From: Ailurus styani
Lineage: Eukaryota; Chordata; Mammalia; Carnivora; Ailuridae
Length of the DNA stretch: 64,000 bases
NCBI GenBank assembly: GCA_002007465.1
Contig: LNAC01000162.1
Location: forward strand, 2,897,761-2,961,760
Direction: 5' to 3'
The position numbers were made by a program, and so were the translations under genes. A model generated the notes under the pieces. That model was not told the origin of the DNA. It saw only the letters and a list, made by a program, of their open reading frames with translations, and did no database searches. Positions 22,889 through 36,300 of the stretch are shown here, in pieces (the stretch's first letter is position 1; every line of letters starts with the position of its first letter).

Positions 22889-24693
22889 GCAGCAGGTAAA
22901 TGTAATCCAGGGTTTCAGCTTTCAACCAGGGTGGTTCAGGGAACAGACTGGGTATTAACTGAGACAGAGTTCAAGAACACAGCACAGATGTAACTGGATT
23001 CCTCTAGCCCTCTGCAGTTGTTAGTTACCCTGTATACCATTAATAGAGATCTGGGTTAAGATTTTTACTCAATTTATTAGGATTTGTTAAGTATATATAT
23101 GGCAGCCAAACATTTAAATACCATATCTTTAAATGCTGCATATGATTTAAAACATAACTTTTTTTGCCAAGGCTGATCCTTTGATTCTAACGAAGAGTAT
23201 TTGAATGTTAATCCACATCCTAGCTCCTAAGTGATTGATTCATCCCATAAAGTAGTTATACTGAACTTAATGCTCTGTAAATGTAAAGTATGAGCTATAC
23301 CAGCAAGTACTTGCAACTTAAAATATGAGCTTTAGTGTATTTTTTGAAAGGATAGTGTATTAAAATTTTTAACAGAATGTATAAAACTTACTAAATACCA
23401 TTTATGTTGCTCAGTTAATCTTACTTAATAAATGATTATTGCATTAGAATATATTTAAGAGTAATATATTATCCTAAATGCTCTTAGTTTAAAGGAAAAT
23501 ATTTATAAAATAATATTGATATTTTGAAAATGTATATGAATCTTGATTTAAAGGTATATGGTAAACATATAAATATTTATAGTAATTAAATAAATCCATA
23601 TGCATATACTTATATGAGTATTACATAAGAGCTGATAAGATCTCATTCCTTATTTCTTAAATATTTAAATCTTCATATGAGAAGACAATTCATATTGGAG
23701 TGTCTCCATATGCAGAATGAAGCAGGGTGGGAATACAAAAAAAACTGCTAGGCAAAAAGTAAAAAAGAGAAAGGAAGAAAATCAAACACAGTAAGTTACA
23801 ACTCTCTCATTATGATTAATAGTACTACCATATCCTCAAATGTAGTCCTAGATAAAATATTACACACATTTAGATGTACTTGATAATTATTTATATTTAC
23901 TACATTTTTGTAACTGATGCTAAGCATTTTCTTGAATTGTCTAATTGTCATCTATCACAACTTATTCCTTAGAACATAAATCTAAGCCACAGATTTAATA
24001 AGATTTACATCACATTGTCACAACACAACATAAACCTTTTTTTTTTCCTAGAGGGAACTAGTAATGAAACCTGAATTATAATTTTGAATAACAGTTAAAA
24101 TGCTGCTTACCCTAAAATATTTGTTCTTCTATTGCTTTAATATAGTTTATTAGCAATTATTAGAACAAATTAAATAGTGGCAATATAAGCTGTAAATAAA
24201 GCTATATTATTTTAATAGGCTGTGATTTTCCTAATGAAAAAAGTAAGTAGTGTTTGCTATATATTATTTTTCATTACTACAGTTGCAAAAGAAATTCAAT
24301 TAAAGCAAAGTATTCTGACTATCTAAATTCTGGTTAGAATAAAGAGCAAGTTTACTCATCACCTCTATTATACTTTGAATAAAATGCAAAAGAAAAATTC
24401 AAGATCCAAATACAAGCAACCCGAGTTAGTATGATAATAGAAACTGCAGGTGTTAAGGTCCTATGCCAATACAGTACTCATAATATGTGAATAACTGATA
24501 TAATTATTTTATTCCAATCTGAGACAAACTTCCAAAAGAGGAACACTATGATTCAGTTTTCCCTGTCGGCAACTCCTCTGCAGAGAAAGTACCTTCTCAG
24601 TGTGCCCGGTCTAATATTTTATCTTGCTTTGACTCTTTTTCCTACTTTCTCTAGGCATAGAGTTTCAGTCCTAATCCAATCATTGGTCTTGTC
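22889..24693. other. AT-rich DNA, no gene recognised
   Basis: I see no gene, RNA gene or recognisable repeat. The sequence is strongly AT-rich, with many TTTAAATAT-type runs. Confidence 0.65.
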
Positions 24694-24707
24694 AAAGTAT
24701 GCCTTTT

Positions 24708-24891
24708 CAAGGAGCACCTGGGTGGCTCAGTCAGTTAAGCATCTGCCTTTGGTTCAGGTCATGATCCCAGGGTGCTGGGATTGAGCCCCAGGTAGGGTTC
24801 CCTGCTCAGAAGGGAGCCTGCTTCTCCCCTCTCCCTCTGCCATTCCCTCTGCATGCCTTCATTTGCTCTCTGTCAAATAAAATTTTTTAAA
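24708..24891 (+). mobile_element. CAN-SINE
   Basis: It has the head GGAGCACCTGGGTGGCTCAG, the middle block GTCATGATCCCAGGGTGCTG and an AATAAAATTTTTTAAA tail. Perfect 14 bp target duplications aaagtatgcctttt lie at 24694-24707 and 24892-24905. Confidence 0.94.
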
Positions 24892-24905
24892 AAAGTATGC
24901 CTTTT

Positions 24906-25090
24906 TATTGCAATTCATCATTTAGTCAACATTTCACAAAAAATATAAAACAAACCTTAAACATGTTAGGCAATACTTTAGATGCCGGGGATACAGATAA
25001 GAACAACAGTCCTGTATGAGAAGTTTACATCATATTGGGTATTGTATAAATCAATAAGTAATCAAATATCAGATTACTATGTTATGTTTT
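24906..25090 (+). mobile_element. Possible L2 body fragment
   Basis: The text TTAGGCAATACTTTAGATGC CGGGGATACAGATAAGAACA resembles the L2 motif CTAGGTGCTGGGGATACAG followed by the 'tgaacaa' block. It is diverged, and the boundaries are uncertain. Confidence 0.5.
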
Positions 25091-25200
25091 TTAGAAGATT
25101 TATTTATTTTAGAGAGAGTGCTCGAGCAAGTGTGGGATGAAAGGAAGAGAAAGAAGGAGAGAGAGAATCTTAAGCAGACTCCACACTGAATGCAGAACCC
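25091..25200 (-). mobile_element. Truncated CAN-SINE (3' half)
   Basis: AGATTTATTTATTTTAGAGA, a GA-rich segment and CTTAAGCAGACTCCACACTG form the reverse complement of a SINE 3' half. The tRNA-like head is missing. Confidence 0.75.
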
Positions 25201-25471
25201 AAGGTGAGAACAAACTTCTGAGAACCAATTGTAAAGAGGTGGGCAAGAGGGATATCAGGAAAATAATTAGGAAACAACTGCTTTGTTTTATGCAAAAGAT
25301 AAATGTAGTTTTGACTAACTGGCAGTGGTAGAGAAGAAAGAAATAGAAACTGGATGGAATTAGGAAAACAAAAGAAATAAGGATCATGACCATATTTTTG
25401 TTTGAATGGGACTGTAAAATAATTTACTGAGAGAAATATAGATATTAAAGAAGATTATAAGAAATCAACAG

Positions 25472-25689
25472 ATCTGGGGCACCTGGGTGGCTCAAATGTT
25501 TAGCGTCTGCCTTTGGTTCAGGTCATAATCCCAGGGTCCTGGGATCCAGCACCGCTCGGGGCTCCCTGCTCAGCAGGAAGCCTGCTTCTCCCTCTCCCAC
25601 TCCCCCTGCTTAGGTTCCCTCTCTCACTGTGTCTCTCTCTGTCAAATAAATAAATAAATAACATCTTAAAAAAAGAAAGAAAGAAAGAA
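25472..25689 (+). mobile_element. CAN-SINE
   Basis: It has the head GGGGCACCTGGGTGGCTCA, the block CATAATCCCAGGGTCCTGGG and a tail that expanded to (GAAA)n. Target duplications agaaatcaacag (25460-25471) and agaaatcgacag (25690-25701) differ by one base. Confidence 0.93.
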
Positions 25690-25701
25690 AGAAATCGACA
25701 G

Positions 25702-28700
25702 TTATTTTTAGAGCATGCTAAATTTGAAGTGAATATTAGACAACAAAATGATGTGCCTAGTATACAGCCGGATATATGAATCTGTAATTCTAGAGAGAAA
25801 TCACAGTCAAAGATACAGATTTGAGAATCAGTCTCTCTTACTCTTCACTCTCCCTTATTTCCCATTTGGTGATGCATCACTACACCAATTTCCACTTTTA
25901 GCTTTGAAGTAAATTGATCTTTTCAACAATTACATTATATTCTTTGCCAACACTGTCATTATCGTAACAGTTTGGTAATTAGTTTTGATATCTGACAAAG
26001 TAAATCCTCTAGTTTTTGCCTTTTTCAAACCATCTCTGCTATCTTGTTCCTTTGCAATTTCATACCAATTTTAGAATTCACTTGTCCTACAAGTTTACTG
26101 TATGTGCTCTGCATATTTTTGTTATATTAATTCTTAGGTACTTGCTATATTTGATATTATTTAAAATTACATTTTATCAACATATACATTAAAAGAAATT
26201 TTATATGAACTATCATTTTAGTTGCCAAGTCCTTTACTAAGACATGTTTAAAGAAAGCTTATTAAAAAATAAAAACTAAGATCCTGAAGTATATAGCAAA
26301 GGTACACAGTGACATTATTTTAATATGCTTGTGCCCACTTCTTTCACTGAGTAGAATCCATTACCAAGCCTAATTTGTGTGGTGCCAGAAGTTGGATATT
26401 CCTCTACAAACTGAAACTTTAAAAAAAATGCAGTCTCATTATAATCAATTTAGAAAATATAAGAAAGTAAAAATTCTTATAGTCTCATCAATCAAAGACC
26501 GTAATATTTAACTGCATTTATTTCTAATGTTTTTCTACTTATGTCTTGGCTTACTTCTGATGTATTTCAATGCATTTCTACTACTAAAGTAAAATATTTT
26601 CAAGTTAATGTATGAATATTCTAATTTCCCTTTTAAACTTCAGGGTAAATACTTGGAAAATCTATCCAGGAACTTATATCAATATAGACTGACTCACTAG
26701 AAAATGAAACAAAAATGTGAGTATCTCTCAATTTTATAGATTTGCCTGAATTATATATCTAATTTCAACTCAAAATTATCATGTGTATGTATGACACTTC
26801 ACCCAAAAAATCCCCTTATTATTAGACATCCTTTTCATTACCCATGACTATGTGAAGACATTCATTTTCATGTTAAGCAAGTATGATATACTATCTAGAC
26901 AATGAAGAAAAGAGAAACATTAAACTTTTTGAATGTCAGCAAGTGTCAAATCAGGAACCAAACAAATTTAGGACCTAAAAGTATAAAAACTTAGGTGGTT
27001 AGTTGGAATGGATGTTCTCCAGAGAAAAGAAAGATTTGGAAGTGCCATTTCAAAATTTGCCTGTATTCCAACCACCCTGCCACTGGCTGATTGCCTTGAT
27101 GTCTGTCATCTGATTTTGATATTTCCCCCATTCGTGTACAGAGTAGATTAAAAGCAGGCAAGATTCCATTTGGAATTTGTTGGGCCAGTTTATTTGATGT
27201 GGAGATGGAAAGGCAAAGACTGGGTAATAATATTGACACAATATAAGAAGTTTTACATCTTTGATTGGATTTCAGCCATTACAACAACAATCTCCATCAC
27301 TGTGTTATAAATTTTGGATGCAGCCATCTAACAGAAGGCTAACAGAGATTATGAAGAGACAACTGTTTGGCTCATTATAAAGTCAGATGTGTTCTTTGGC
27401 ATTTGAGTGGACAGCAGAGACTTTGACATTAACACATGGCTCATTAGGAATGAATTTGAGCTTGGCCTTTTGCTGCACTTAAAACAAAGTATCTACTATA
27501 GAAAAGTAACTCCTTGAAAATGCCGATACAATGTCTTAAACATACATAGCTGTAATTTAAAATGAAGGCACCATTCCTCTAGGCATTTGCCATTAAGAGC
27601 ACAGTGCGTGTCTTAAAATTGTGAGGAAAACAATGAAACAACACAAGATCATGTTCCTTTTATCTTTCTTGTTCCTAGTGACAAATACACTGACTTTTCC
27701 TGTTCCTCCTGTCTGTCATGTTCTAGAAGAGGCTGTCTTGTAGTTTCATGATAGGGTCATGTTTACAGCATTACATAGTAGTTAATGGTCAGTTACCACT
27801 TTTATGATAAATTTGATTTTGCAACTCAGCTGATTCAATTTTCACCAAGCTGAAACTTGAAACATAAAGTAGCAGACTACCATGAACCTACCAAGCAGAA
27901 CAGTCTTTGATGTTAAGGCAGCTTAGTAATGTGTACTTAAGGCAGTACGTACACGATTAGCACGAAGTGTTTAACTCAGTGTTTATCAGCTTTGCGCTCT
28001 TCTAACTGCATCACTTTAGTTGCCTCAAATACCTTCAACTTCCTACAATAAAATACAGTGTTTTATTCTAAAATACTTTGAATACCAACCACTTTCACTT
28101 AATTTTGAACAAGTCTGTTATAATCTGTTTTGCTGATCTGAGAATTTAAGATTATAAGCAAATAAATGCTGCTTTTGTAATTTATGTATATCAGAAATAG
28201 GCACCAAGTCAATTGAGAGAAGTGTGTCTGCCAGTCCTGTCAATTATGATGAAAATTACAAATTCCTCATACTTTGAGATATGTTTGTAGAAGCAAATAT
28301 GATGCTCAAGAAAAGAGCACATCTATCAAATATTTCATGAACATGACATGACTAAAAGCATCAGAACTTGAGTAAGGCTGAAATGCACAAAATGGGTTCA
28401 CATATTTTTAAACCTTGAAGATTTTAAATGATAAAAAAAGGTAGTACAAAGACTCCACAAAGCAAACAAAATAATAGATAAAATGAATCTCTCTAAGAAT
28501 AGTTTGAGAGTAAGCCAGCATCCACAGCTCGCTCTTCTGCTGCTTACTACTGGTAAGGCCTCCAACAAGGCATATTTCATACTGCAAATGATGGAATGCT
28601 CTGCTAGGGGGAGGTAGGCTCGTAATATGGCAGAACTTTCCTAAAGGGCCTCTCTGTCTTGTGTTTAACTGATGTATATCCTAACCAGAATGAATCTATA

Positions 28701-29040
28701 TTGTTTTATTCTTGTATTCCTTCATGGTTCCTGAAACATAGGAAAAACTTAAATATTTTTAAATGACTCAATACCTTTTAAATTATTTTATGTTTTTACA
28801 ATTTTTTAAAAAAAATACATGATTGAACCTGAGTAAATACAATACCAGAATATGAAATGAAAATAACTACATAGTTAATAGCAGTGAATAGGAATCAAGA
28901 TAAGTGATTTTTAGGTATGGCCAATGATCAACTATTTAAGCTAAGTCTCTCTCTCTTTTTTTTAATCTGTAAAATGAATAGAATATTTGCCTTTCCAATC
29001 TGTGAAGAACTAAATAGAAAACCTGTAATAATACTTTATA
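25702..29040. other. Unidentified single-copy-looking DNA
   Basis: No gene, RNA gene or repeat family is recognised in this longest repeat-poor stretch of the first half. Composition is AT-rich, with a slightly more balanced part around 26990-27500. Short open frames there are under 85 codons and lack motifs. Confidence 0.6.
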
Positions 29041-29055
29041 AAAATTACAAATATA

Positions 29056-29255
29056 GAGGCACCTGTGTGGCTCAGTCGTTAAGCGTCTGCCTTCAGTTCA
29101 TGATCCCAGGGTTCTGGGGTCGGGCCCCGCATTGAGCCCCACATCGGTCTCCCTGCTCAGCAGGGAACCCTGCTTCTCCCCTTCCTACTCCCCCTGCTGG
29201 TGTTCCCTCTCTTGATGTGTTTTTCCCTGTCAAATAAATAAATGAAATCTTTAAA
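29056..29255 (+). mobile_element. CAN-SINE
   Basis: It has the head GAGGCACCTGTGTGGCTCAG, a middle block missing a few bases of the GGTCATGATC motif, and a TCAAATAAATAAATGAAATC tail. Perfect 15 bp target duplications aaaattacaaatata lie at 29041-29055 and 29256-29270. Confidence 0.94.
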
Positions 29256-29270
29256 AAAATTACAAATATA

Positions 29271-31989
29271 TAAGGTTTGAAAAAATGGTATGCATTCAGA
29301 AGATCCAAATTTGAAAAAAAAATTAGAAAGGATTTATGAAATTTACTCACAGTCAAAATTCTCAGTAGAAAGTGAATGTCCTTATGACATAAGTTTCGCT
29401 TTTTGCAGTAAAGGAAACACATCTTAATAGGTGGAAATGTTTTTACTTCCCCATGCTTATTATTTTAAAGGAAACCATCACCTGAGAATTGAAAATCTGA
29501 GCTAAGTTTCTTTCTTGAGCTAGAGATCCAAGTGCCCCAACCTGAAACATGTGCTGATACATAAAGCAAAGTGGAATTGTCTTAAGAATTGTTCATTTTC
29601 TAAGATTTCTGGTCCTTCTGACCAACCTAGATCATCCCTCATTGAATAAATGTCTTATAAGCAAAAGAAACATTCTGATTTAACCCTGTTTTGTATAGAC
29701 AATATGTGCATGTTGCTCATTCCACATGAAATGTACAGAGAGAATAGTTTGAAAATACATCTGACCCAATTATTTTTTTTGACCCAATTATTTTAATATT
29801 CACTTGGATTTGGAGGATATGGAGTAAAGCCAGTAAAAAGTGAACACAAGAACAAGAAAGACAGAGAAACAGAGAGAATGTGCAACTAAAGAAAGGTTTC
29901 ACAACTATGTCTGGGAAACTGGGTAAAATACTTATAAATTATCAAACAAAGTATAAGGATAACTGTATTGAAAAAAATACAAGATTCCGCTGTTACCTGA
30001 CAAATGTTCACTCAATTCCTAGTGTGGAAGCAGGAGGAAGACGATGTCAAATGTCTCATTTGTAATAATTCCAGCATTGAAAGAAATAATGGATTTGAGG
30101 AATGATTGTTAAGATATCACTATTCCATCAAGTATAGCAGATAACTGTATTCAGTTCAAAAGGTCTTTCATCAATTATTTTGGTGACCCTGCCACACACA
30201 TGCACGTCTATGCCCACACATGCACACGTGCACGCACACACACACTCTGTTCATTTAAATTTTTCCAATTTTCAATCAGTCAGTAGTTTATATATAAATA
30301 ATGCACATGTCACCGAGGTGGCACTAAGAAAAATGGAAACCTCAACTAAAAGAGCCTTTTAACATTTCCCAAAGAGATTGTCCTACCTTTTTGCAGTATA
30401 GTCTGTGAACCCACTACTGTAATAACTGAACTAACACAAGAGTAGTGCCTCACTGCACTCCTTACCTAGCCCCCTTCTTGATCTTCAGTTCCCAAAATGC
30501 ATATAATGTATCTTCTAATGAGTTTCAAGAAAAAAAAATCTTATTTATCCCGGAGTTCTCCAAGTTGTATAAGCAAGTATGTTGTATAAGTGAGTCTAAA
30601 CATGATCTGAGATTATATGTACATGTGAATTTTAGGAATGGTAAAGTTTTCAAAATCATTATTATGATATAACAGTTAACTGCACCTAGGTCTACCACTA
30701 TATGCAGTCCCTTATGTATCCCCAGTTCAATTCATTAATACTCCAAAGTTTGAGATTAAGAGAACAAGAACAACAACAACAAAAGGCTTACAAAATAATC
30801 CTTCAGACTTATATCGCATATGTGATCACTTCTCGAAATGAAAGGGCAGAGATGATTCTCAGCACACAGGATATTTTGGTTTTAGGCTTCATGGCTTCAT
30901 TTCTACTTGACTATCAAATTCATTTTTATTTGTGAAGTCTTCATTTAAGGTATATAGAAGTACTACATACAGTTAAATAGAAGTATAATACTTTTATACA
31001 GTTATATACATTTGCCACATTCTTTTTTGCTTGTTCTTGACGGTGCTTTCTATCTTTTGGAATTAAATTTGAGGAAAATCTATATCCCCATCACTTCTCT
31101 AACAAGGGACACTCTAAATAGATATTGGTTGCTAGTGAAATTGTAAGCACTGACCTCTGAATGTCCTAAAGGAAAGAATTCTCTCATCCATTGCCAGAAA
31201 AGGTCTCTCAGGGATATTCCTACTTGTATTTGACTAGATTTCTGAGCCTGAGAATCTTTGTGCACCACAGCGAAGGTTATCCCTCCTGGTATAATCATCC
31301 CATCAAACAGTCATTTATCCTGAACAATACTGTGCTGCTGTCCACGTTTAGTCTCATAGTAAGAATGAAGTCATTTCTCACGAAATCCCTTAATAGATAT
31401 CTCTACAACTCATTATTTTTTTATTGTAAATAAGGTGCTAGACAATAATAAAGCATGATAAAATGTAAAATACACTAATGCTTTGTTAAGTCTCAAGATG
31501 GTGTTGTACCTTAAACCCTATCTTTCAGAAAATGTTTCTTATATTTAAAGAGGGTTCAAAATTATGTTATTTAATAATTTTACTTTCATGGGTATGTGAA
31601 ATGACAAAAAAAGGAGTAAGGAAATGGGGATTTTAAGCAGCGGGTATACTGTCTGTAATGACAATCTGCTAAAGAGAAAGAATCATTTCCCTACAAAGCA
31701 GGGTCTCAGTTCAATGAGGGATCACACCTGATATTTAAACATAGCATTTGAAAAACCATCCACAAGAGGAAAATGAAATATAAATAAAAAGGGACTCATC
31801 ATTTGAATATCCATACAGATATAGATAAATTTCAATGTCTCTATTTCAGAATTTTTGTTTATAATATTAAAAGGGTCAAGTAATTCTCTTCATAAGTAAA
31901 ATAACTGAACACATTCAAAAATTAATGTTTATAAAATAATCTTTGATCAGATTTGGATAAAACTGCAGAATAATTAAAAAATTTTAAAC
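29271..31989. other. AT-rich DNA, no gene recognised
   Basis: It contains a short CA-rich tract (30194-30245) and a small 14 bp repeat around a T-run at 29763-29794. Nothing else is recognisable. Confidence 0.6.
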
Positions 31990-33301
31990 TATTGTTTAGT
32001 TCTTATTTTGTAATTATAAACTTAACTCTTACAATCTAGCTAGACTTGGAGAGGAATAAGGAAAATATGGGACCCAAAGAACTGCAGTGAGAGCACAAAG
32101 AATACTGAGAGCAGTTAGGGGTGGAGAGGTGCTCTCTGGAGCCACACAAAAGGAACAGTCTGACAGCTGAGATAAAATGCAAGCCAAATGTTTTAGAGAT
32201 GTCCACAGTGGTCAATGGTGGATCTTACTGGTTTTGCCATTCCTGAGCTTGTAACAGCACTCTAGCCAGTCTTAAGGGTTAACCTGCTGATATAAGGCCC
32301 CTGATTGATAACAGAAGTAGTTTACTTTCTTTGAGATCTGCAGACTGCTGGCCTTGAGGAATGAAGAACTAGAACTTTCCCAGCCCACAGAGGACAAGTC
32401 TGTTTGAAGGTACCTCAGCTTTCTGATTAGCCTAGCAAAAAGAAAAAAGAAAATTAGCATGTTTTTCTTTCTTTTAGGTGCACTGGATTCCCTTTGTGTA
32501 TCTGTAGACCTCACCCCCCTTTGCAGAAAGAACAGATTACTCCTGCACATCACAAAACAAGAATTGGACCCCTTGCACAACCCCTGAGCACGGAGGTAAT
32601 GTTTGTAGCTGGCATAACTGAGTCTCCCTGTGATCAAGAAATGTTGCAGGCTACTGCAGTCCATTTGCTGATTAACTACCTTAAACCTCTTTAAAAACCC
32701 CTGGGCCAGGCAGAAACCTCAGAGATGGAGATGGCTTTTGGACAAGAGTCTGCCTTCTCCCCAGGTGGCCAGCCTCCTGAATAAAGTTAAAATTCCTTTC
32801 CAATCACAACTTGTCCCTTGAGTAATGATCTTTCAAGTGACCAGCAGCCAAACTTAGGTTCAGTAACAGACCCAAAGTGCTCCATGTCTTCTACAGCATT
32901 TTATGTACTCTTTCACCTTGCTAAAAACTACATTTTCTATCCAACCACTCAGTCTTGGCAATGCAAATGAAAAACGGAACCGTTTGTGTTGGGTCCAGCA
33001 TTTTCCAAGGACAAGATGCTAGGCAGGACCCCTATTCTTGTGGATAAAATTCTCATCATCAAATTTTTCCCCACAGATGGACTTGCCACCAGTGCCATTA
33101 GGGCTTGGGAAGTCACCACCCTGGCACGTAAACCCCAGAATAATACTGTGAAATCAGGAATCCTTATAACCTTTCTTCCTGGTACTCAGAGCACAAGTTT
33201 TCTGCTGTCTTTGGAACTTCGACTTCAAAGAGTTCAAAGGAGACATGGCTTAAGGGCTCATTGTTTCAGATGTTGGGGAAGAACGAAGTTAGGTGAGCCA
33301 G
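31990..33301 (-). pseudogene. PPIA: Processed pseudogene of cyclophilin A, split by an LTR
   Basis: Read on the minus strand, the sequence follows the cyclophilin A (peptidyl-prolyl cis-trans isomerase A) mRNA without introns. The coding start lies near 33301 (ATG replaced by CTG). The recognisable coding text includes the equivalents of [47 protein letters not shown] and TAKTEWLD. The 3' coding end and 3' UTR lie at about 31990-32249, where the text matches the PPIA 3' UTR around its GCAGTTCCCTTTGGG block. The human protein has 165 residues. This copy has an in-frame TGA at about codon 12 (33266-33268) and several indels, so it cannot encode the enzyme. The loss of introns and the full 3' UTR identify it as an L1-mediated retrocopy. 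A 619 bp LTR-like insert at 32250-32868 separates the ...GCCATTCCTG and GACCCAAAG parts, which adjoin in PPIA. Open frames here are shadows. Confidence 0.93.
32250..32868 (+). mobile_element. Probable solo LTR inserted in the PPIA pseudogene
   Basis: The boundaries are set by the break in PPIA homology. The insert begins TGTAACAGCAC and ends TTCAGTAACA, the TG...CA ends expected of a retroviral LTR. Near its right end it has TTAAAAACCCCTGGG, then CTGAATAAAGTTAAAATT (polyadenylation signal) and a short U5-like tail. That layout fits an endogenous retrovirus LTR of about 620 bp in plus orientation. No internal retroviral genes are present, so it is a solo LTR. Flanking 5-mers (GAGCT left, GACCC right) are poor as a target duplication. 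I cannot name the family. Confidence 0.65.
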
Positions 33302-36300
33302 TGGTATAGTTGTGCCTCCTGGGGATGGCAGCAGCATTAGCAAAACCCAAAATGGATAAATTAGTAGCTGAACTCTTCAATTTTTCCTTCCCATATGCTA
33401 CATCACATCTTCCAGAACAGTATCCTTCATGCATTCTTTGGCCTTAATATTCTCTAGTCAAAAAAGGACTAGTCATTTCCACTCTAGTCATAAAAAGGAA
33501 AGCTAATCTGATTTGATCACATCTCAATAGTTCAATGTTTTAATCCTCAAAATTTCCTCATTTATTTATCATGAATGCCATGGAAGAAAGCAACAGCTTC
33601 TGCTGTTTACTTCTTCTTGGGCATACATTCCCCAGATTCATTTGCGGGTATGTGTAGCCACAGACTTGAGTACTATCCAGAAATGGTAATGAAAGTGTTG
33701 TGTATCATTTTAAAGCTATAGACCACAAAACCATTTGATTTCCTCTGTGCTATTCTCCCTCTATCAAGGTAGAGTAGAAAGTTGACCATGAAGACCAAAC
33801 GCTGAGAAAGGCAAAGTCTCCAATGCCCTACATTTCTGAATGAGCATGTAGGACACTTTCTTATGATCTAATACATGTTTCTTTGGGCAGTTATACCACA
33901 AATCATAAAAGTCTATTCTGCTTAGTTCATTATCCACTTTCTTGGCTGTATGTTTCAATAAGTAGATTATGTCACTTTATCTAATACACATGCCCACAAA
34001 TAGATGGTAGAATTTCAAACACCCACATTCATAGGTTATAGAAAGAGGAATTTTTATTTAAAAATTCACCCTTGATACTTTTCCATACTAGAATGGAAAA
34101 ATGTTATTTCATCATTTTTAAGTCTGCACAATATTTTATTTTGCTGCATTTTATTTCACTAGTTTCCCATTGACAGAATATATATTTCACTGTTACATAT
34201 TTAACTGTTTGCAATGTTTCCTTTTATACCATAATTTTATCAATATGCTTACTGAAAGTCCTTCTATACCATAATTTTATCATTTTATACCAATTTTAAA
34301 AAATTTTACCAGTAATTTAAAATTTAATTTATACTACATAACTTGGCTGAATTTTACCATTTTCATTTTGTTTTTTAGGAATGCTTGAATGATACCATCT
34401 TTGAGGGCTTTATGTGTTTGTAACTGTCTTCTTTACACTTAAATGAAAACTTGGCTGCCCCCTCTCCCAAAGGAGTATTTGGTTCATGCTCATTTTCCCT
34501 TAAGATGTGTAAGCTCCTTGGTCTTCTTTCACTGAACACAGAACATTAAGACAAAACAAATCTTTTCTTACTTTTTTGTAACTAGTCTTTGCCTAACTAT
34601 TCATAGGACTTTTTCTTTATCCTGGTGAGTACTGAAAGCAGAGATCCCCCAAATTTCCATAAGATACAATTTTTTGCTCTATTAGTTCAATACCACACAA
34701 GGATATAAGTTAAAACATAGAGCATTCTATCAACTCTTCTTGAACAAATATACCAGTTGATATGGTGATTCAGATTTTTATCTAATGACATCACTTTTAT
34801 AATATTAATAATTTTTAGGCACATTGATTATGCCAAAATTGTAAACTTGTTACCTAACTTCTTTATATATCACCATCTCTTGGGGTATGTGTATTTATTT
34901 ACTTATTTGCCTAGGTTTTATCTACCACGAATCATATGATTTTTCAAACTTGACATCCATTTCCCTAACCCAGTTTTAAGGTGTATCCTTTGTAATCCTT
35001 ATCGCTTCTAATTTCTTTCATTTATTTTATGTCTTTATTTAAACTTTAGGTATCTTTTACTAAAGTGAAAACTTATTTATTATTTCCTATTATGATATTC
35101 CTTCTTGGTTCTCAGTTATTTTTTGTTGTCTTTATAGAGTCATATCCTCTATTTTATGATAAGGGGGTAGTATTTATCTGATTCTTGTATTACAGAAAAA
35201 TTCCATGTTATTCCATATTATTTTTACCATTTACCTACATTTTCTCCATTATATTTATCTTATCTACTATTAGTAGAGTTATTTTATGGTGTGCTGTCCT
35301 TATTAACATTTAGATAAATAAGTTCTATCAAGACCAATAATTTGTCTAAGGATAATATGATAAAAGGAAATTGGGGGAATAAACTACAGGCAATAAGGAA
35401 TAAGAAAGATATTTCCAAAACATGCAACTGTAGGCCAAAAGTAACTAAAGAACATCCCAAAAAGACAGGTCAACTTTGTTTTTTGCAGCACTATTCCTAA
35501 TCATAGTAATGGCTTATCATTAATGCACGATTAGAAAAAGATTTTGAGTAGTACACTAAATGTGTAGAACTGTTTCTTTTAAATAAAGTTACATTTTACA
35601 AGGCTCTAGGCTTTCATATAAATCCTCAGATAAGATTCCTGAAAAATCTATCCCATCAATTCTTTAGACATGTCCTATCTAAATCATTCAGGAAATATAC
35701 CTTGATTTCAATCGGTTTTCCTAGAAGACAAGAAGAGCAAAATGCAATTATAGTAAAGATGGAAAAAAATGCATCTTGGGAAATAACAAAGGGAAAAACA
35801 TTTCAGTAAAAACTTGTGACATGCAAAATTTTTCTAAGTTGAAAGTAAAATCAAGAAGAGCATTCAAGAGAAACCAGAAACATGAGTCATTAAGAAGCTT
35901 TTTATGTTCTAGAAACATTTTTGAAGATCACAAAGTACAAAACAGAGCAAGGTATGTGAAGTATGGGAATAAGATAGGAGAGAGACCATGTAGAACTTCT
36001 TGAACTAAGCTAAATAATTTGATGTTATCTTTTAAGGTACAGATAAATATGTAAGGTTAAGCCTGGTTAATAGACACACCTCTAGTTTTGAAGGGGGTGG
36101 TTTGCTTTTTTTAAGAAGAAATCTGCCAATACAGCACATGGTAAGCCCGTCTGAAAAGAGATTATTGGTAGACAGATCTGATAATTTTCTTGAAATAGTA
36201 CAAGAATAGGTTAATCAGTGGTGATTTAAACACTGTCAGTGTAAAAGAAAAGAAAATGTATATTCAAGAGTAAGTTCATTAATAAATTTAATAAAATAAC

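Noticed and set aside
32071..32877. A 9 bp repeat gacccaaag at 32071 and 32869, first taken as an LTR target duplication
   Set aside because: Both copies are native PPIA sequence (3' UTR and coding part), so they are coincidental. The insert boundaries are at 32250 and 32868.
32986..33309. A 107-codon plus-strand open frame and a 130-codon minus-strand frame at 32272-32664
   Set aside because: The first is antisense to the PPIA retropseudogene. The second lies inside the LTR-like insert and shows no retroviral protein motif.
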